From the NCBI GenBank assembly GCA_001281695.1, contig LJIE01000001.1:1874586-1938585 (forward strand): a DNA stretch of 64,000 nt, in the 5' to 3' direction. This DNA is from a bacterium 336/3. Its GTDB lineage: Bacteria; Bacteroidota; Bacteroidia; Cytophagales; Thermonemataceae. Of this stretch, positions 9,445 to 18,031 are shown in pieces (position 1 is the stretch's first letter; each line of letters opens with the position of its first letter). The translations under genes and the position numbers were made by a program. Below the pieces are notes generated by a model that saw only the letters and a program-made list of their open reading frames with translations, was not told the DNA's origin and made no database searches.

Positions 9445-10197
9445 ATGCTTTCTATTAAGAACCTACAAGCAAGAATAGAGGAAAAGGAAATACTAAAAGG
9501 CATTAGCCTTGAAATACGCCCTGGCGAAGTACATGCCATTATGGGACCCAATGGTTCAGGGAAAAGTACACTTGCTTCAGTACTTGCAGGAAAAGACCAA
9601 TATGAAGTTACAGGTGGTGAAGTACAATTTTTGGATAAAGATTTACTCGAATTAGCTCCTGAAGAAAGGGCAGGTGAAGGAATGTTTTTGGCTTTTCAAC
9701 ACCCAGTAGAAATACCAGGGGTAACAACTACCAATTTCTTAAAAACTGCCATGAATGAAATTCGTAAATATCGTGGATTAGAGCCTTTGGATGCTGTTCA
9801 ATTCTTGAAACTTTTAAAAGAAAAAGCAAAAATCTTACAAATGGATGAAAGTCTTATGAAACGTTCATTGAATGAAGGCTTTTCGGGTGGTGAGAAAAAA
9901 CGCAATGAAATTTTCCAAATGGCAATGCTTGAGCCTCGTTTGGCTGTATTGGATGAAACAGATTCAGGCTTGGATATTGACGCTTTGCGTATCGTAGCAG
10001 AAGGCGTAAATAAACTGAAAAACAGCCAAAATTCATTCTTGATAATCACACACTTTCAACGTATTTTGGATTATATCCAACCTGATTTTGTACACGTGTT
10101 GTTTGATGGTAGAATTATCAAGTCTGGAGGTAAAGAACTGGCTTTAGAACTTGAAGAAAAAGGCTACGATTGGGTAAAAGCTGAAGCAGCAGTTTAG
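9445..10197 (+). CDS. sufC: Fe-S cluster assembly ATPase SufC
   Basis: SufC is the ABC-type ATPase of the SufBCD scaffold that builds iron-sulfur clusters in the cytoplasm. The 250-aa protein has Walker [10 protein letters not shown] (residues ~36-44), the ABC signature FSGGEKKR, Walker [13 protein letters not shown] and the switch His in ITHFQR. The E-K-K-R variant after the signature and the DETDSGLD loop are characteristic of SufC rather than transport ATPases. It is followed by sufD after 120 bp. In related genomes sufB normally sits directly upstream; here the upstream neighbour is the divergent doc pair. Confidence 0.95.
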   Translation: MLSIKNLQARIEEKEILKGISLEIRPGEVHAIMGPNGSGKSTLASVLAGKDQYEVTGGEVQFLDKDLLELAPEERAGEGMFLAFQHPVEIPGVTTTNFLKTAMNEIRKYRGLEPLDAVQFLKLLKEKAKILQMDESLMKRSLNEGFSGGEKKRNEIFQMAMLEPRLAVLDETDSGLDIDALRIVAEGVNKLKNSQNSFLIITHFQRILDYIQPDFVHVLFDGRIIKSGGKELALELEEKGYDWVKAEAAV

Positions 10198-10317
10198 ATT
10201 TGTAAATCTAAAAATGCAAAGTGCTAAATTTATAAATGCTAAATGTTTTAGATAGTAATAAAAAAACATTACTGAAATCTAATCATTTAAAATTAAACCA
10301 TTTACAATTTTGATATT

Positions 10318-11583
10318 ATGACGGATACAGACAAAGATTTCAAATATATATTTTCTAGCGTAGCACCTCATACCACCGAATATACAAAAAATGCAAGGCA
10401 AACAGCTCTTCAACACTTAGAAAGTTTGAGCCTGCCCACTACTAAACACGAAGAGTGGAAATATACCAATCTTAAAAACCTTCATAAAGAAGAATTTACA
10501 ACAAGTTTTTCTTTAGAAATAGATGAAAATGCTTTAAAAAGTATGTCTATTGATGGTTTAGAGGAGGCTTATAAAATTGTATGTGTAGATGGTGTTTTTT
10601 ATGCTAAATACTCGAATATACCTCAGAATATAGAAATTCTTTCTTTTTTGGAGGCAGAAAAAGCAGGCAAACTGGATAATTTGTTTTCAAGTGTTGCAAG
10701 CACCGAAAATGATTATTTCAATGCTCTGAATGCTACATACGCCCAAGAAGGAATTTACATTCGTATTCCTAAAAATACACAATTGGACAAACCAGTTGTA
10801 GTGTTTCATTTAACAGATAGTCAAACACATAATAAAGCCATTTTAGTAAGAAATATCATTGTTTCGGAGAGTGGAAGTGAGGCGAAAATTGCTCAGATTT
10901 ATCAAACAAAAGGTGATAAAACTTCTTTTGTGAGTGAAGTATCAGAGATTTTTGTAGCTCAAAATGCGTTTTTAGACTGTTATAAAATTCAGAATGAAGA
11001 AGCCCAAGTGTACAGAGTAGATACCACACAAGTACACCAAAGCACTTACAGCCGTTTTGCAATGACGACCATTTCACTGAAAGGTGCTTTGGTTCGTAAT
11101 AACCTAAATGTACAAATTGATGGTGAACATTGCGAAACGTACATGAATGGACTTTCGTACTTGGGCGAAAAAAGCCATTTTGACCACCATACCCTTGCTG
11201 ACCACAGAAAACCCAATTCGTACAGCAATGAGCTTTACAAAGGGCTTTTTGATGGAAATTCGACAGGCGTGTTCAATGGAAAAATTTATGTAAGGCAAGA
11301 CGCTCAAAAAACAAATGCTTATCAGCAAAACAGAAATGTACTTTTAAGTGAAAATGCAAGTATTTACACAAAGCCACAATTAGAAATTTGGGCTGATGAT
11401 GTAAAATGTTCTCATGGAGCTACTACGGGCAAACTCGATGAAACAGCTTTGTTTTATATGAGAGCCAGAGGTATTAGCGAAAAAGAAGCGAAAAAATTGC
11501 TTTTAAAAGCTTTCGCTGGTGAAATTTTGGAACGCATCCAAATTGAGCCACTCAAAGAATACGTAGAAACCCTAATTAGTTAA
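10318..11583 (+). CDS. sufD: Fe-S cluster assembly protein SufD
   Basis: SufD (421 aa) forms the SufBC2D complex with SufB and SufC. The N-terminal segment HEEWKYTNLK is the family's helical motif, and the C-terminal half is the right-handed beta-helix core with HFDHHTLADH and the conserved CSHGATTGKLD. The final helical domain (residues ~375-421, RARGISEKEAKKLL) is the SufC-binding region. It lies 120 bp after sufC with no terminator between and ends at a strong hairpin. sufS and sufE are absent immediately downstream. Confidence 0.94.
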   Translation: MTDTDKDFKYIFSSVAPHTTEYTKNARQTALQHLESLSLPTTKHEEWKYTNLKNLHKEEFTTSFSLEIDENALKSMSIDGLEEAYKIVCVDGVFYAKYSNIPQNIEILSFLEAEKAGKLDNLFSSVASTENDYFNALNATYAQEGIYIRIPKNTQLDKPVVVFHLTDSQTHNKAILVRNIIVSESGSEAKIAQIYQTKGDKTSFVSEVSEIFVAQNAFLDCYKIQNEEAQVYRVDTTQVHQSTYSRFAMTTISLKGALVRNNLNVQIDGEHCETYMNGLSYLGEKSHFDHHTLADHRKPNSYSNELYKGLFDGNSTGVFNGKIYVRQDAQKTNAYQQNRNVLLSENASIYTKPQLEIWADDVKCSHGATTGKLDETALFYMRARGISEKEAKKLLLKAFAGEILERIQIEPLKEYVETLIS

Positions 11584-11607
11584 AAAAGCCCTGAAAAGGG
11601 CTTTTTT
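11584..11607 (+). terminator. terminator after sufD
   Basis: The stem AGCCCT/AGGGCT with a GAAA loop is followed by six T. The same 25-bp hairpin recurs at 42090-42112. Confidence 0.8.
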
Positions 11608-11638
11608 GTTTGTAGGAAATGCTAAAAAATGTATAAAC

Positions 11639-12316
11639 ATGAAGTTCATAGTTGTTATTGTATTGTTATGTATTAGTTTAAAGATTCAAGGGCAAATTAC
11701 TACTGGATACACTATATCCATAAGTGAAAATAGTAGTATTCTATCTTATGAAACTATTAAATGTGTTATAATTTGGAATAATTTTAAAAGTATGAAATAT
11801 TTGTCTTATGTTCAAATATATGATAATAAAGTTAAATATGAGGCTTCCATAGAAAAATATAAAGATTTTGTTAAATTCTTAGAAAAATTAGATTATGCTA
11901 CTATTAAAAAATTAGGACAAAAATATCCATTTCCACCTAATACAAAAAGTGAAAAATGTTCGTCTTGTCCTTATTATAGTGGCAAAGGATTATTGATTAA
12001 AACGGAGGGTAAAATATTTCAAATAAAAGTTGATAATGAATCTCTAAAAGACCCAGTTGTTAAAAGGCTCTCTGAATTTTTTATTAATTATCGAAAAGAA
12101 TATGGATGTTATGAAGAAAGGTATCAAATTTATCAATTGAAAAAAGGAGAGGATTTAAAATCAATAGCTAAAAAATTGGATATTAGTTATGAGGCTCTTT
12201 ATAATATGAATTTTCAAAGTGAAACAGGAGTAAATATAAGTACCATTAACAATATAGAAAATTTAGAAATTATCAAGGAAGGTACTTATATTTTGATTCC
12301 TTGTTTTTTAAAATGA
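11639..12316 (+). CDS. exported protein with C-terminal LysM-like domain
   Basis: I use the ATG at 11639 because it opens a good signal peptide (residues 1-18, cleavage near IQGQ); an upstream in-frame ATG at 11606 would add 11 residues before it. The 225-aa product has an uncharacterised middle with a CSSC pair near residues 100-103. Its C-terminal ~55 residues resemble LysM: YQLKKGEDLKSIAKKL, then SYEALYNMN, ending KEGTYILIPC, so it may bind glycan or peptidoglycan. It stands alone, on the opposite strand to its downstream neighbour. The LysM call is by pattern only. Confidence 0.65.
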   Translation: MKFIVVIVLLCISLKIQGQITTGYTISISENSSILSYETIKCVIIWNNFKSMKYLSYVQIYDNKVKYEASIEKYKDFVKFLEKLDYATIKKLGQKYPFPPNTKSEKCSSCPYYSGKGLLIKTEGKIFQIKVDNESLKDPVVKRLSEFFINYRKEYGCYEERYQIYQLKKGEDLKSIAKKLDISYEALYNMNFQSETGVNISTINNIENLEIIKEGTYILIPCFLK

Positions 12317-12338
12317 AAAATTTGAATTATATTTTTCA

Positions 12339-12734
12339 TTATTCTCTTTTTTCTCGTACAAATATTATAGTAGAATCTAACCTTTTAATACTAGGGTCAG
12401 ATTCAAAAACAATAATATCATCATAATATCTGCTTCTTACCTGAACATAAATTTGTTTATGATCATCTTTATATTTAGCTACATGACGTAAATTGATTGG
12501 CTTTAGATAATCGTTTAAATCTGAAAAAACTTTAAATGTGTCTTTTTTTACTAATAAAGATTCATATAATAAAACTTTGCTATCAATTTTTACATACTCA
12601 ATGTAGTAGTTTAAATCATTAGTAAAAACAGACGTATCTTTAGGATTGTATAAAACTTTAAGATTTGGAGCTTTCTCTATCCATGCACAAGAAGAAATAT
12701 AACTCATAATCAATAGAAAAATATAAATTTTCAT
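12339..12734 (-). CDS. small predicted lipoprotein
   Basis: A 131-aa protein with a lipoprotein signal: hydrophobic residues 4-13, then the lipobox SSC, with the lipidated Cys at residue 16. The mature part is charged, with alternating hydrophobic stretches; no family is recognised. It is last in a minus-strand run, 32 bp after the papain-like exported gene, and so is probably cotranscribed and anchored in the outer or inner membrane. Confidence 0.6.
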   Translation of the reverse strand: MKIYIFLLIMSYISSCAWIEKAPNLKVLYNPKDTSVFTNDLNYYIEYVKIDSKVLLYESLLVKKDTFKVFSDLNDYLKPINLRHVAKYKDDHKQIYVQVRSRYYDDIIVFESDPSIKRLDSTIIFVREKRE

Positions 12735-12766
12735 AAACCCAATCTTTTACTTGTATACAATTTTCC

Positions 12767-13378
12767 TCAATCCATTTCCCATTTTCTCTCTTTTGTGCCT
12801 TCTTGTTTCTGTATTTGCCAGCCTTGTTTTTGAGCTTTTTTGAGAAGTTTTCTACGAACAATTTTGGGATAAAACACCTTAAAAATAGTGCCTCTGTACG
12901 AAAAATGTTTCAAAATGCCCAATTGTCCTAAAATATCGTGGGCAGCAGCTCCACAACGTATACCCAAGAAAGCATAATCGTAAGGAGTTTGGGTTAAATA
13001 ATTCTTTTGAATACACAAAAAATGCTCTTTTTGCTTCTGAGAAATAGGAATTTTGATGATAAGTTTTTTATTTTCTTGCCAATTTCCACCCATAATACTA
13101 TAAAAATCTTCAAAATTGTGGGTGGTATAAGTACTATGGCGATTTTTTTTGTGGGCGATGATATGAAATTTACCTTTTGGAATAAAATTCAAAATTTGAT
13201 TGCTATCTAGCTCAATGCCTACATGTCCACCAAGTTTGCCTCCAAACCATTTAGATTGTGTTTTTTTGTAAGCTTTTTGGGGTTTTGAGCCATACAAAAA
13301 ATGTACTTTTACGAAAAGACTATCTTGTGCTTGTAATTTTACACTGAGAACTAAAAAGACAACAAGATATTTGAACAT
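12767..13378 (-). CDS. exported protein, possible permuted papain-like (NlpC/P60-type) fold
   Basis: This 203-aa protein has a signal peptide (residues 1-17, cleavage after LQA). Two motifs stand out: GGHVGIELD, with a His followed by a beta-strand, and YDYAFLGIRCGAAAHD, with a Cys at the start of a helix. The His-before-Cys order matches circularly permuted NlpC/P60 families (YiiX/LRAT type), which hydrolyse or transfer amide and acyl groups in the envelope. That is inference from motif order only. The C-terminus is strongly basic (RRKLLKKAQK). It starts 5 bp after the AtpZ-like gene. Confidence 0.5.
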   Translation of the reverse strand: MFKYLVVFLVLSVKLQAQDSLFVKVHFLYGSKPQKAYKKTQSKWFGGKLGGHVGIELDSNQILNFIPKGKFHIIAHKKNRHSTYTTHNFEDFYSIMGGNWQENKKLIIKIPISQKQKEHFLCIQKNYLTQTPYDYAFLGIRCGAAAHDILGQLGILKHFSYRGTIFKVFYPKIVRRKLLKKAQKQGWQIQKQEGTKERKWEMD

Positions 13379-13383
13379 AGTTT

Positions 13384-13605
13384 TTACTTTTTAGGTAAAA
13401 AATCTTTAATAATTGAAATCATCACAGCAATGACAGTCATGGTGGTGAGTCCGAGCGTCCACCATGGTTGAGAAAGCTTCTGACGTTCATCCAGATACAT
13501 ACCAAGCCAAACAGCAAGCCCAATGCTTACAATCATCTGAAAGGCTATGCCAGAATATTTAGCATAGCCTTTTACATTTTCTTGATCTTTTTTCTTGAAA
13601 ATCAT
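13384..13605 (-). CDS. AtpZ/AtpI-family small membrane protein
   Basis: This 73-aa protein has two transmembrane helices (residues ~19-37 and ~47-66) linked by YLDERQ. That is the layout of the AtpZ/AtpI family, whose members usually lie at the head of F1Fo-ATPase operons and help with Mg2+ import or c-ring assembly. Here no atp genes are nearby. The gene overlaps the upstream M28 gene by 4 bp, implying translational coupling. The family call rests on size, topology and the GxYLDE loop. Confidence 0.65.
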   Translation of the reverse strand: MIFKKKDQENVKGYAKYSGIAFQMIVSIGLAVWLGMYLDERQKLSQPWWTLGLTTMTVIAVMISIIKDFLPKK

Positions 13606-14636
13606 TGTGCAGTTTGTTGATACAAAACTTGTAAGGCTGTTTGTCCTACGGCTTTAAGAACAGTTTTATCTATAACTTTGATATTATCGGCTTGTGTATG
13701 ATGATGAGCTCCAAAACCTGAACCATAATTGATAATGTCCACCATCGGAATTTTTGCATCTCTGTTTACATAAAAATGGTCATCCATGATGCCACCAGAA
13801 CCAATATTAGCTTTTCGGTTAATGAAAATATTTCCATAGCCTAATTGTCCTGCTGTTCTCCAAACTTCTTCTGTAACGCTTTGAGCGTATTCTAAAGAAA
13901 ATGGTTCGTGGTAAAAAGTAGCTCCTTTTGCACCTACCATATCAAAAAGTATCCCAAAATAAGCAGAGTAATTTGTTTTATGTTTGTTTTTAGACCAATA
14001 TTTAGAGCCATAACACCATGTACTGCTTTCATTATCTTGAGGTTCATAGCCTTCTGGTGTCCCGTCATCTTCCAGATCGAATAAAATAACATCCACGCCT
14101 ACTGTAGGTTTAGTGGGAGATGCTTGGATAGTTCTAAGTATCTCTAAAATTACGGCTACTCCACTTCCTCCATCATCAGCTCCATCTATAGGTTTTTTGT
14201 AAACTGTTGTATCTTTATCCTTATCAGAAAAGCGTCTGCTATCCCAATGTGCAGCCAACAAAATACGTTTGGTTGCTTGTGGATTAATACTTCCAATAAT
14301 GTTTTTTCCTTTCCATACTTTTTTATCAAAAGAAGTGGCATCAAAGTTTTGTACTTCTGTGGTAGCTCCTAATTTCTGAAGCGTTTGTACCAAATAATTG
14401 GCACAGTCTTCATGAGCTTTGGAGTTTGGAATACGAGGCCCAAAAGCTACTTGACGTTCAACAAACACAAAAGCTGAGTCAGCATTAAAATCTGGAGCTT
14501 TAACGGCAGGAGTGTTGGTTTGATTATTACTATTTGTTTTTAAAGTATCAGTTTTTTCTTCTGAGTCTTTGGGTTTTTCACAAGCAAAACAAGTACATAA
14601 TAATATCAGAATACTGCTAAAAAAAAGTTTTTTCAT
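13602..14636 (-). CDS. M28-family lipoprotein, glutaminyl-peptide cyclotransferase-like
   Basis: The ATG at 14636 gives a lipoprotein signal (MKKLFFSSILILL, then CFAC); a longer in-frame ORF reaches 14744 but would overlap the sirtuin gene. The mature ~325 residues form an M28 zinc-enzyme fold. Metal-site candidates are AAHWDSR (His/Asp), GADDGGSGV, FDLEDDG and the later DDHFYVN. The sequence between them (WCYGSKYWSKN, then LFDMVGAKGATF) matches the Bacteroidota glutaminyl cyclase-like branch better than true aminopeptidases. Such enzymes convert N-terminal Gln of exported proteins to pyroglutamate, common after type I signal cleavage here. Cyclase versus peptidase needs an assay. Confidence 0.8.
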   Translation of the reverse strand: MKKLFFSSILILLCTCFACEKPKDSEEKTDTLKTNSNNQTNTPAVKAPDFNADSAFVFVERQVAFGPRIPNSKAHEDCANYLVQTLQKLGATTEVQNFDATSFDKKVWKGKNIIGSINPQATKRILLAAHWDSRRFSDKDKDTTVYKKPIDGADDGGSGVAVILEILRTIQASPTKPTVGVDVILFDLEDDGTPEGYEPQDNESSTWCYGSKYWSKNKHKTNYSAYFGILFDMVGAKGATFYHEPFSLEYAQSVTEEVWRTAGQLGYGNIFINRKANIGSGGIMDDHFYVNRDAKIPMVDIINYGSGFGAHHHTQADNIKVIDKTVLKAVGQTALQVLYQQTAQ

Positions 14637-14676
14637 TTTATAAAAATCAGAAAATAGATAATTGATAGTAAGTTTT

Positions 14677-15390
14677 TTATAGAGCAAATTTCTCAATAAG
14701 TTCTTCAGAAAGACGTGTAAGTCCTGTACTGGCTTTGTCTTCAATGAGATTTAAGTTGTGGTATTTGTGTGTTTGAATTTGAGGGATTTTTACATCCACA
14801 ATATATTTAGGCACTTCTTTATTGATGTAATCTATCAAACCAGCAGCAGGATATACCACCATCGAAGTACCTACCACAATGAAAATATCAGCAGCAACAG
14901 CTTCATAAACAGCCGTTTCCATGAGAGGTACATCTTCGTAAAACCAAACGATATGTGGACGAAGTTGTGAGCCTTTCTCACATTTGTCTCCAAGATTAAG
15001 CTCCCAACTTTTCATATCATAAACAAGGTTCGGGTCAGTTGTACTCCGAGCCTTAAAAAGCTCACCATGTAAATGAATGATATTTGTTGAGCCTGCTTTT
15101 TCGTGCAGATTATCTACATTTTGTGTAATAATGGTAACATCAAAATGTTTTTCTAAATTAGCTAAGGCTTTGTGACCTTCATTAGGTTCTGCTGTAAGAG
15201 CTTGTTTTCTACGCTGATTGTAAAATTCTAAAACCAAAGAAGGATTTTTCTGCCAACCCATAGGGCTTGCCACTTCCATAACATCATGTCCTTCCCACAA
15301 ACCATTAGAATCTCTAAAGGTTGCAATCCCGCTTTCGGCACTAATGCCAGCTCCTGAAAGAACAACGACTTTTTTACGAGAATTATTCAT
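14677..15390 (-). CDS. NAD-dependent protein deacylase, sirtuin (class III-like)
   Basis: Sir2 family, 237 aa from the ATG at 15390; an upstream extension to 15441 lacks family similarity. Motifs are GAGISAESGI (NAD binding), TQNVDNLHEKAG, and the catalytic His in HLHGE. FYNQRR supplies the Tyr-x-x-Arg pair typical of class III (SIRT5/CobB-like) enzymes, which remove succinyl or malonyl as well as acetyl groups. The usual four zinc-binding Cys are not present; a single Cys remains in GDKCEKG, as in several bacterial class III proteins. It lies 66 bp after a nucleotidyltransferase-like gene. Confidence 0.9.
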   Translation of the reverse strand: MNNSRKKVVVLSGAGISAESGIATFRDSNGLWEGHDVMEVASPMGWQKNPSLVLEFYNQRRKQALTAEPNEGHKALANLEKHFDVTIITQNVDNLHEKAGSTNIIHLHGELFKARSTTDPNLVYDMKSWELNLGDKCEKGSQLRPHIVWFYEDVPLMETAVYEAVAADIFIVVGTSMVVYPAAGLIDYINKEVPKYIVDVKIPQIQTHKYHNLNLIEDKASTGLTRLSEELIEKFAL

Positions 15391-15456
15391 AAATTCAATG
15401 TTATTAAGGTTTTTTAAAGTTTTCAAAAGGTTAATAAGCATGTGTTTACTAATTTA

Positions 15457-16239
15457 TTAGTTTTTATAGACTTCTAAGCCGTCAATCAGATGAGCAACTT
15501 TGGTTACCACAGACAAATAATCATTGTACAAATCTATGATTTCTAATAGATCAGATGGAGCTTCGGAACCTTTTTTACTAATTTCATATACTTTTTTAAG
15601 TGTTGCATTTTGTATGCGAAACTCTTTATACACCTCTTTGAAAAGCTCTTCTGTAGAAGTAGCAAAGTGGCCTGCTTTCAAATATAAAACGGTATCTATT
15701 TGCATCAAAAATGCAGGTAAATCTTCTGTAAGATTCTCTATCAAAAGCTTGGGTTGTCTTAAATTGAGCACAAAAAAACGGCGTAAACTCAAAACTCTTC
15801 TTTTGAGCTCTAATTCGCAAGAACGGCGTAAGTCTTCCATTGAAATATACACATTCTTGAAAACATCTTCACCCATAATCAAAAACTTCTTGACTTTCAT
15901 ATCCGTAAACTCAATTGGAAAGACATCAGCAGAAGTTTTGGTTTCTTCTTTTGTAATAATATTACTATCTAAATTAAAATCTTTTTTTGCTTTGTATAAA
16001 ATGGGTGAAATATTTTCTATATCATCTACTTTGGCACTTTTCAACACCAATAAAATACTAATAGAGGCTTGTGGACTATTAAAAATTTTATGAGTAACAG
16101 AACCATAAAGATAAATAGCCATGAGATTATCTTTGGCAATGATACTGATATTGGTAGCAAAGTCTTCTAATTTACTCACAACACCTTTGGGCATTTGAGG
16201 GTTTAATTCTGCAATATTACGAATGGTTTTAGTGCTCAT
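15457..16239 (-). CDS. degenerate nucleotidyltransferase-like protein with helical C-terminus
   Basis: This 260-aa protein starts MSTKTIRNIAELN. Residues ~38-70 resemble the Pol-beta-type nucleotidyltransferase core (IYLYGSVTH, then SISILLVL), but the Asp pair normally found after the Gly-Ser is replaced (SPQASIS), so catalysis is doubtful. The C-terminal ~120 residues are helical, reminiscent of the HEPN-like partner domain often attached to such cores. It heads a minus-strand run leading to the sirtuin gene. The function is unknown; a role as a binding or regulatory protein is a guess. Confidence 0.55.
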   Translation of the reverse strand: MSTKTIRNIAELNPQMPKGVVSKLEDFATNISIIAKDNLMAIYLYGSVTHKIFNSPQASISILLVLKSAKVDDIENISPILYKAKKDFNLDSNIITKEETKTSADVFPIEFTDMKVKKFLIMGEDVFKNVYISMEDLRRSCELELKRRVLSLRRFFVLNLRQPKLLIENLTEDLPAFLMQIDTVLYLKAGHFATSTEELFKEVYKEFRIQNATLKKVYEISKKGSEAPSDLLEIIDLYNDYLSVVTKVAHLIDGLEVYKN

Positions 16240-16394
16240 ATTTTAGGCTGATTTTAATAAAAAACTGTTTAACAAAGTAGCATTTGTAAAGGTAAAACAT
16301 ATTTGGATAAATCAAAAATCTAAAAACAAATTCTATTAAAGGCATATCATGCAAAATAATTGCTATCAAGCTAAGTTTTATTCAATAAATTTAT

Positions 16395-16402
16395 TATATT
16401 TG
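16395..16402 (+). promoter_or_regulatory. candidate -7 element upstream of htrA-like gene
   Basis: TATATTTG fits TAnnTTTG and lies ~70 nt before the ATG. No TTG occurs at the right distance, so only half of the promoter is supported. Confidence 0.35.
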
Positions 16403-16473
16403 GCTAAAGTTTTATTTCTTGTACTTTTTATTGTATTAAAGTACAGTATTGAGGTGAAGTAAAGTGTACTTCC

Positions 16474-17940
16474 ATGATTCCTAAAAAACAATTCTTTATA
16501 GCCATTATATTGGCTGCAATATCAAGTTCTATACTCACTTTGTTGGGGTTTCGTTTATTTTTCCTGAAAAATAATATAGCTCCACCAAAGGTTTCATATC
16601 ATTATAAAGATACAGCCGTAGTTGTTCCAGAAGGGATGAATTTTATTTATTCTTCAGAGCAGGCTATTCCAACAGTGGTGCATATCAAAACTTCTTATAC
16701 CAAACGAACTACTTCTAGAAGTGGTGACCCTGTAGAAGATATGTTTAGGCAGTTTCATGGAAAAAGTTGGACACCACGCTCTTCTTCAGGCTCTGGTGTA
16801 ATCATCTCTGAAAATGGTTATATTGTAACCAATAACCATGTAATTGAAAATACTGAACTTATAGAAGTAACACTTTATGATAAAAGAAGCTATGAAGCCA
16901 AATTGGTAGGTACAGACCCTTCAACAGATTTAGCTTTACTCAAAATAGAAGAAAATCATCTACCATTTCTAAAATATGCCAATTCTGACAATGTCCGTGT
17001 AGGTGAGTGGGTTTTGGCAGTAGGTAATCCATTTGAACTCAATTCTACAGTTACAGCAGGTATTATTAGTGCAAAATCAAGAAATATTAATCTCATTCAA
17101 GATAAAGATAATCTACAGGTAGAAGCATTTTTACAAACAGATGCGTCTGTAAATCCAGGGAATAGCGGAGGGGCTTTGGTAAATCTAAAAGGTGAATTGA
17201 TAGGTATTAATACTGCTATTGCCAGCGAAACGGGTACATTTCAAGGGTATTCGTTTGCTGTACCATCCAATTTAGTAAAGAAAGTAATAGATGATTTAAA
17301 GTTATACGGAGAGGTTCAAAGAGCATTAATGGGTATTGAGATTGTAGATGTCAATGCAGAAGTAGCAAAAGAGAAAAAATTGGATGTTATTGAGGGCGTA
17401 TATATTGCAAAAGTGACCTCTAATGGTGGAGCAGCTGAAGCAGGTATCACAAAAGGTGATATAATCATTGAGATTGATGGCAAAAGAGTCAATTCTAAAT
17501 CAGAATTACAAGCTATTGTAGCTTCTAAACGCCCAGGGGATAAAGTAGATGTATTATATAAACGTGAAAATGTAGAAAAGAAAACCCAAATTTTACTCAA
17601 AAATCCGAAAGGAACACTCGAGATTATCCAAAAAGCAGATAATCAAAGTGTACAGGCAATGGGAGCCGAACTCAACAATGTATCTGATGAAGAAAAAGAA
17701 TATCTAAATTTGAAAGGTGGGGCTAAAGTTTTGAAGATTGGGAGAGGAAAGCTTGCAGAAATAGGTGTTCAAAAAGGTTTTATTATTACTCATATTTCTC
17801 AAAATGGTAAAAGAATAACTATTCAATCAGCTTCTCATGTACTTGCTATTACTCAAGAAGCTGATAAAAATAATGAAGGCTTATATTTGGAAGGAGTATA
17901 TGAAAACGGAGATAAAGCCTATTATCCGGTAGGATGGTAA
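16474..17940 (+). CDS. DegP/HtrA-type serine protease with PDZ domains
   Basis: This 488-aa S1C protease degrades or refolds misfolded envelope proteins. An N-terminal membrane anchor (residues ~7-30) is followed by a trypsin-like domain with His122 (TNNHVIE), Asp152 (TDLALLKI) and Ser231 (NPGNSGGAL), so the triad is complete. PDZ1 spans ~275-370 (ALMGIEIVDV, then GDIIIEIDGKRV). A second, more divergent PDZ-like segment runs to the C-terminus. It is monocistronic and located in the periplasm by topology. Which of the Bacteroidota HtrA paralogues it corresponds to cannot be said. Confidence 0.93.
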   Translation: MIPKKQFFIAIILAAISSSILTLLGFRLFFLKNNIAPPKVSYHYKDTAVVVPEGMNFIYSSEQAIPTVVHIKTSYTKRTTSRSGDPVEDMFRQFHGKSWTPRSSSGSGVIISENGYIVTNNHVIENTELIEVTLYDKRSYEAKLVGTDPSTDLALLKIEENHLPFLKYANSDNVRVGEWVLAVGNPFELNSTVTAGIISAKSRNINLIQDKDNLQVEAFLQTDASVNPGNSGGALVNLKGELIGINTAIASETGTFQGYSFAVPSNLVKKVIDDLKLYGEVQRALMGIEIVDVNAEVAKEKKLDVIEGVYIAKVTSNGGAAEAGITKGDIIIEIDGKRVNSKSELQAIVASKRPGDKVDVLYKRENVEKKTQILLKNPKGTLEIIQKADNQSVQAMGAELNNVSDEEKEYLNLKGGAKVLKIGRGKLAEIGVQKGFIITHISQNGKRITIQSASHVLAITQEADKNNEGLYLEGVYENGDKAYYPVGW

Positions 17941-17973
17941 TATAAAAAAGTGATAAATATTTTAATGTCTTAT

Positions 17974-18002
17974 TTGTTTTTTTCGTTTTTTTCTTATTTT
18001 TG
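17974..18002 (+). promoter_or_regulatory. Bacteroidota-type promoter for lipoprotein gene
   Basis: TTG at 17974-17976 (part of TTTG), an 18-nt spacer and TATTTTTG at 17995-18002; the expected start is near 18008, 24 nt before the ATG at 18032. Confidence 0.6.
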
Positions 18003-18031
18003 GAACACTAACAAACTACTCTCTATTAGTA

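Noticed and set aside
12658-12861. 67-aa minus-strand ORF between the lipoprotein and papain-like genes
   Set aside because: It overlaps both better-supported neighbours in another frame.
15524-16093. 189-aa plus-strand ORF opposite the nucleotidyltransferase-like gene
   Set aside because: It is the complement of a well-supported coding frame and has no recognisable domain.
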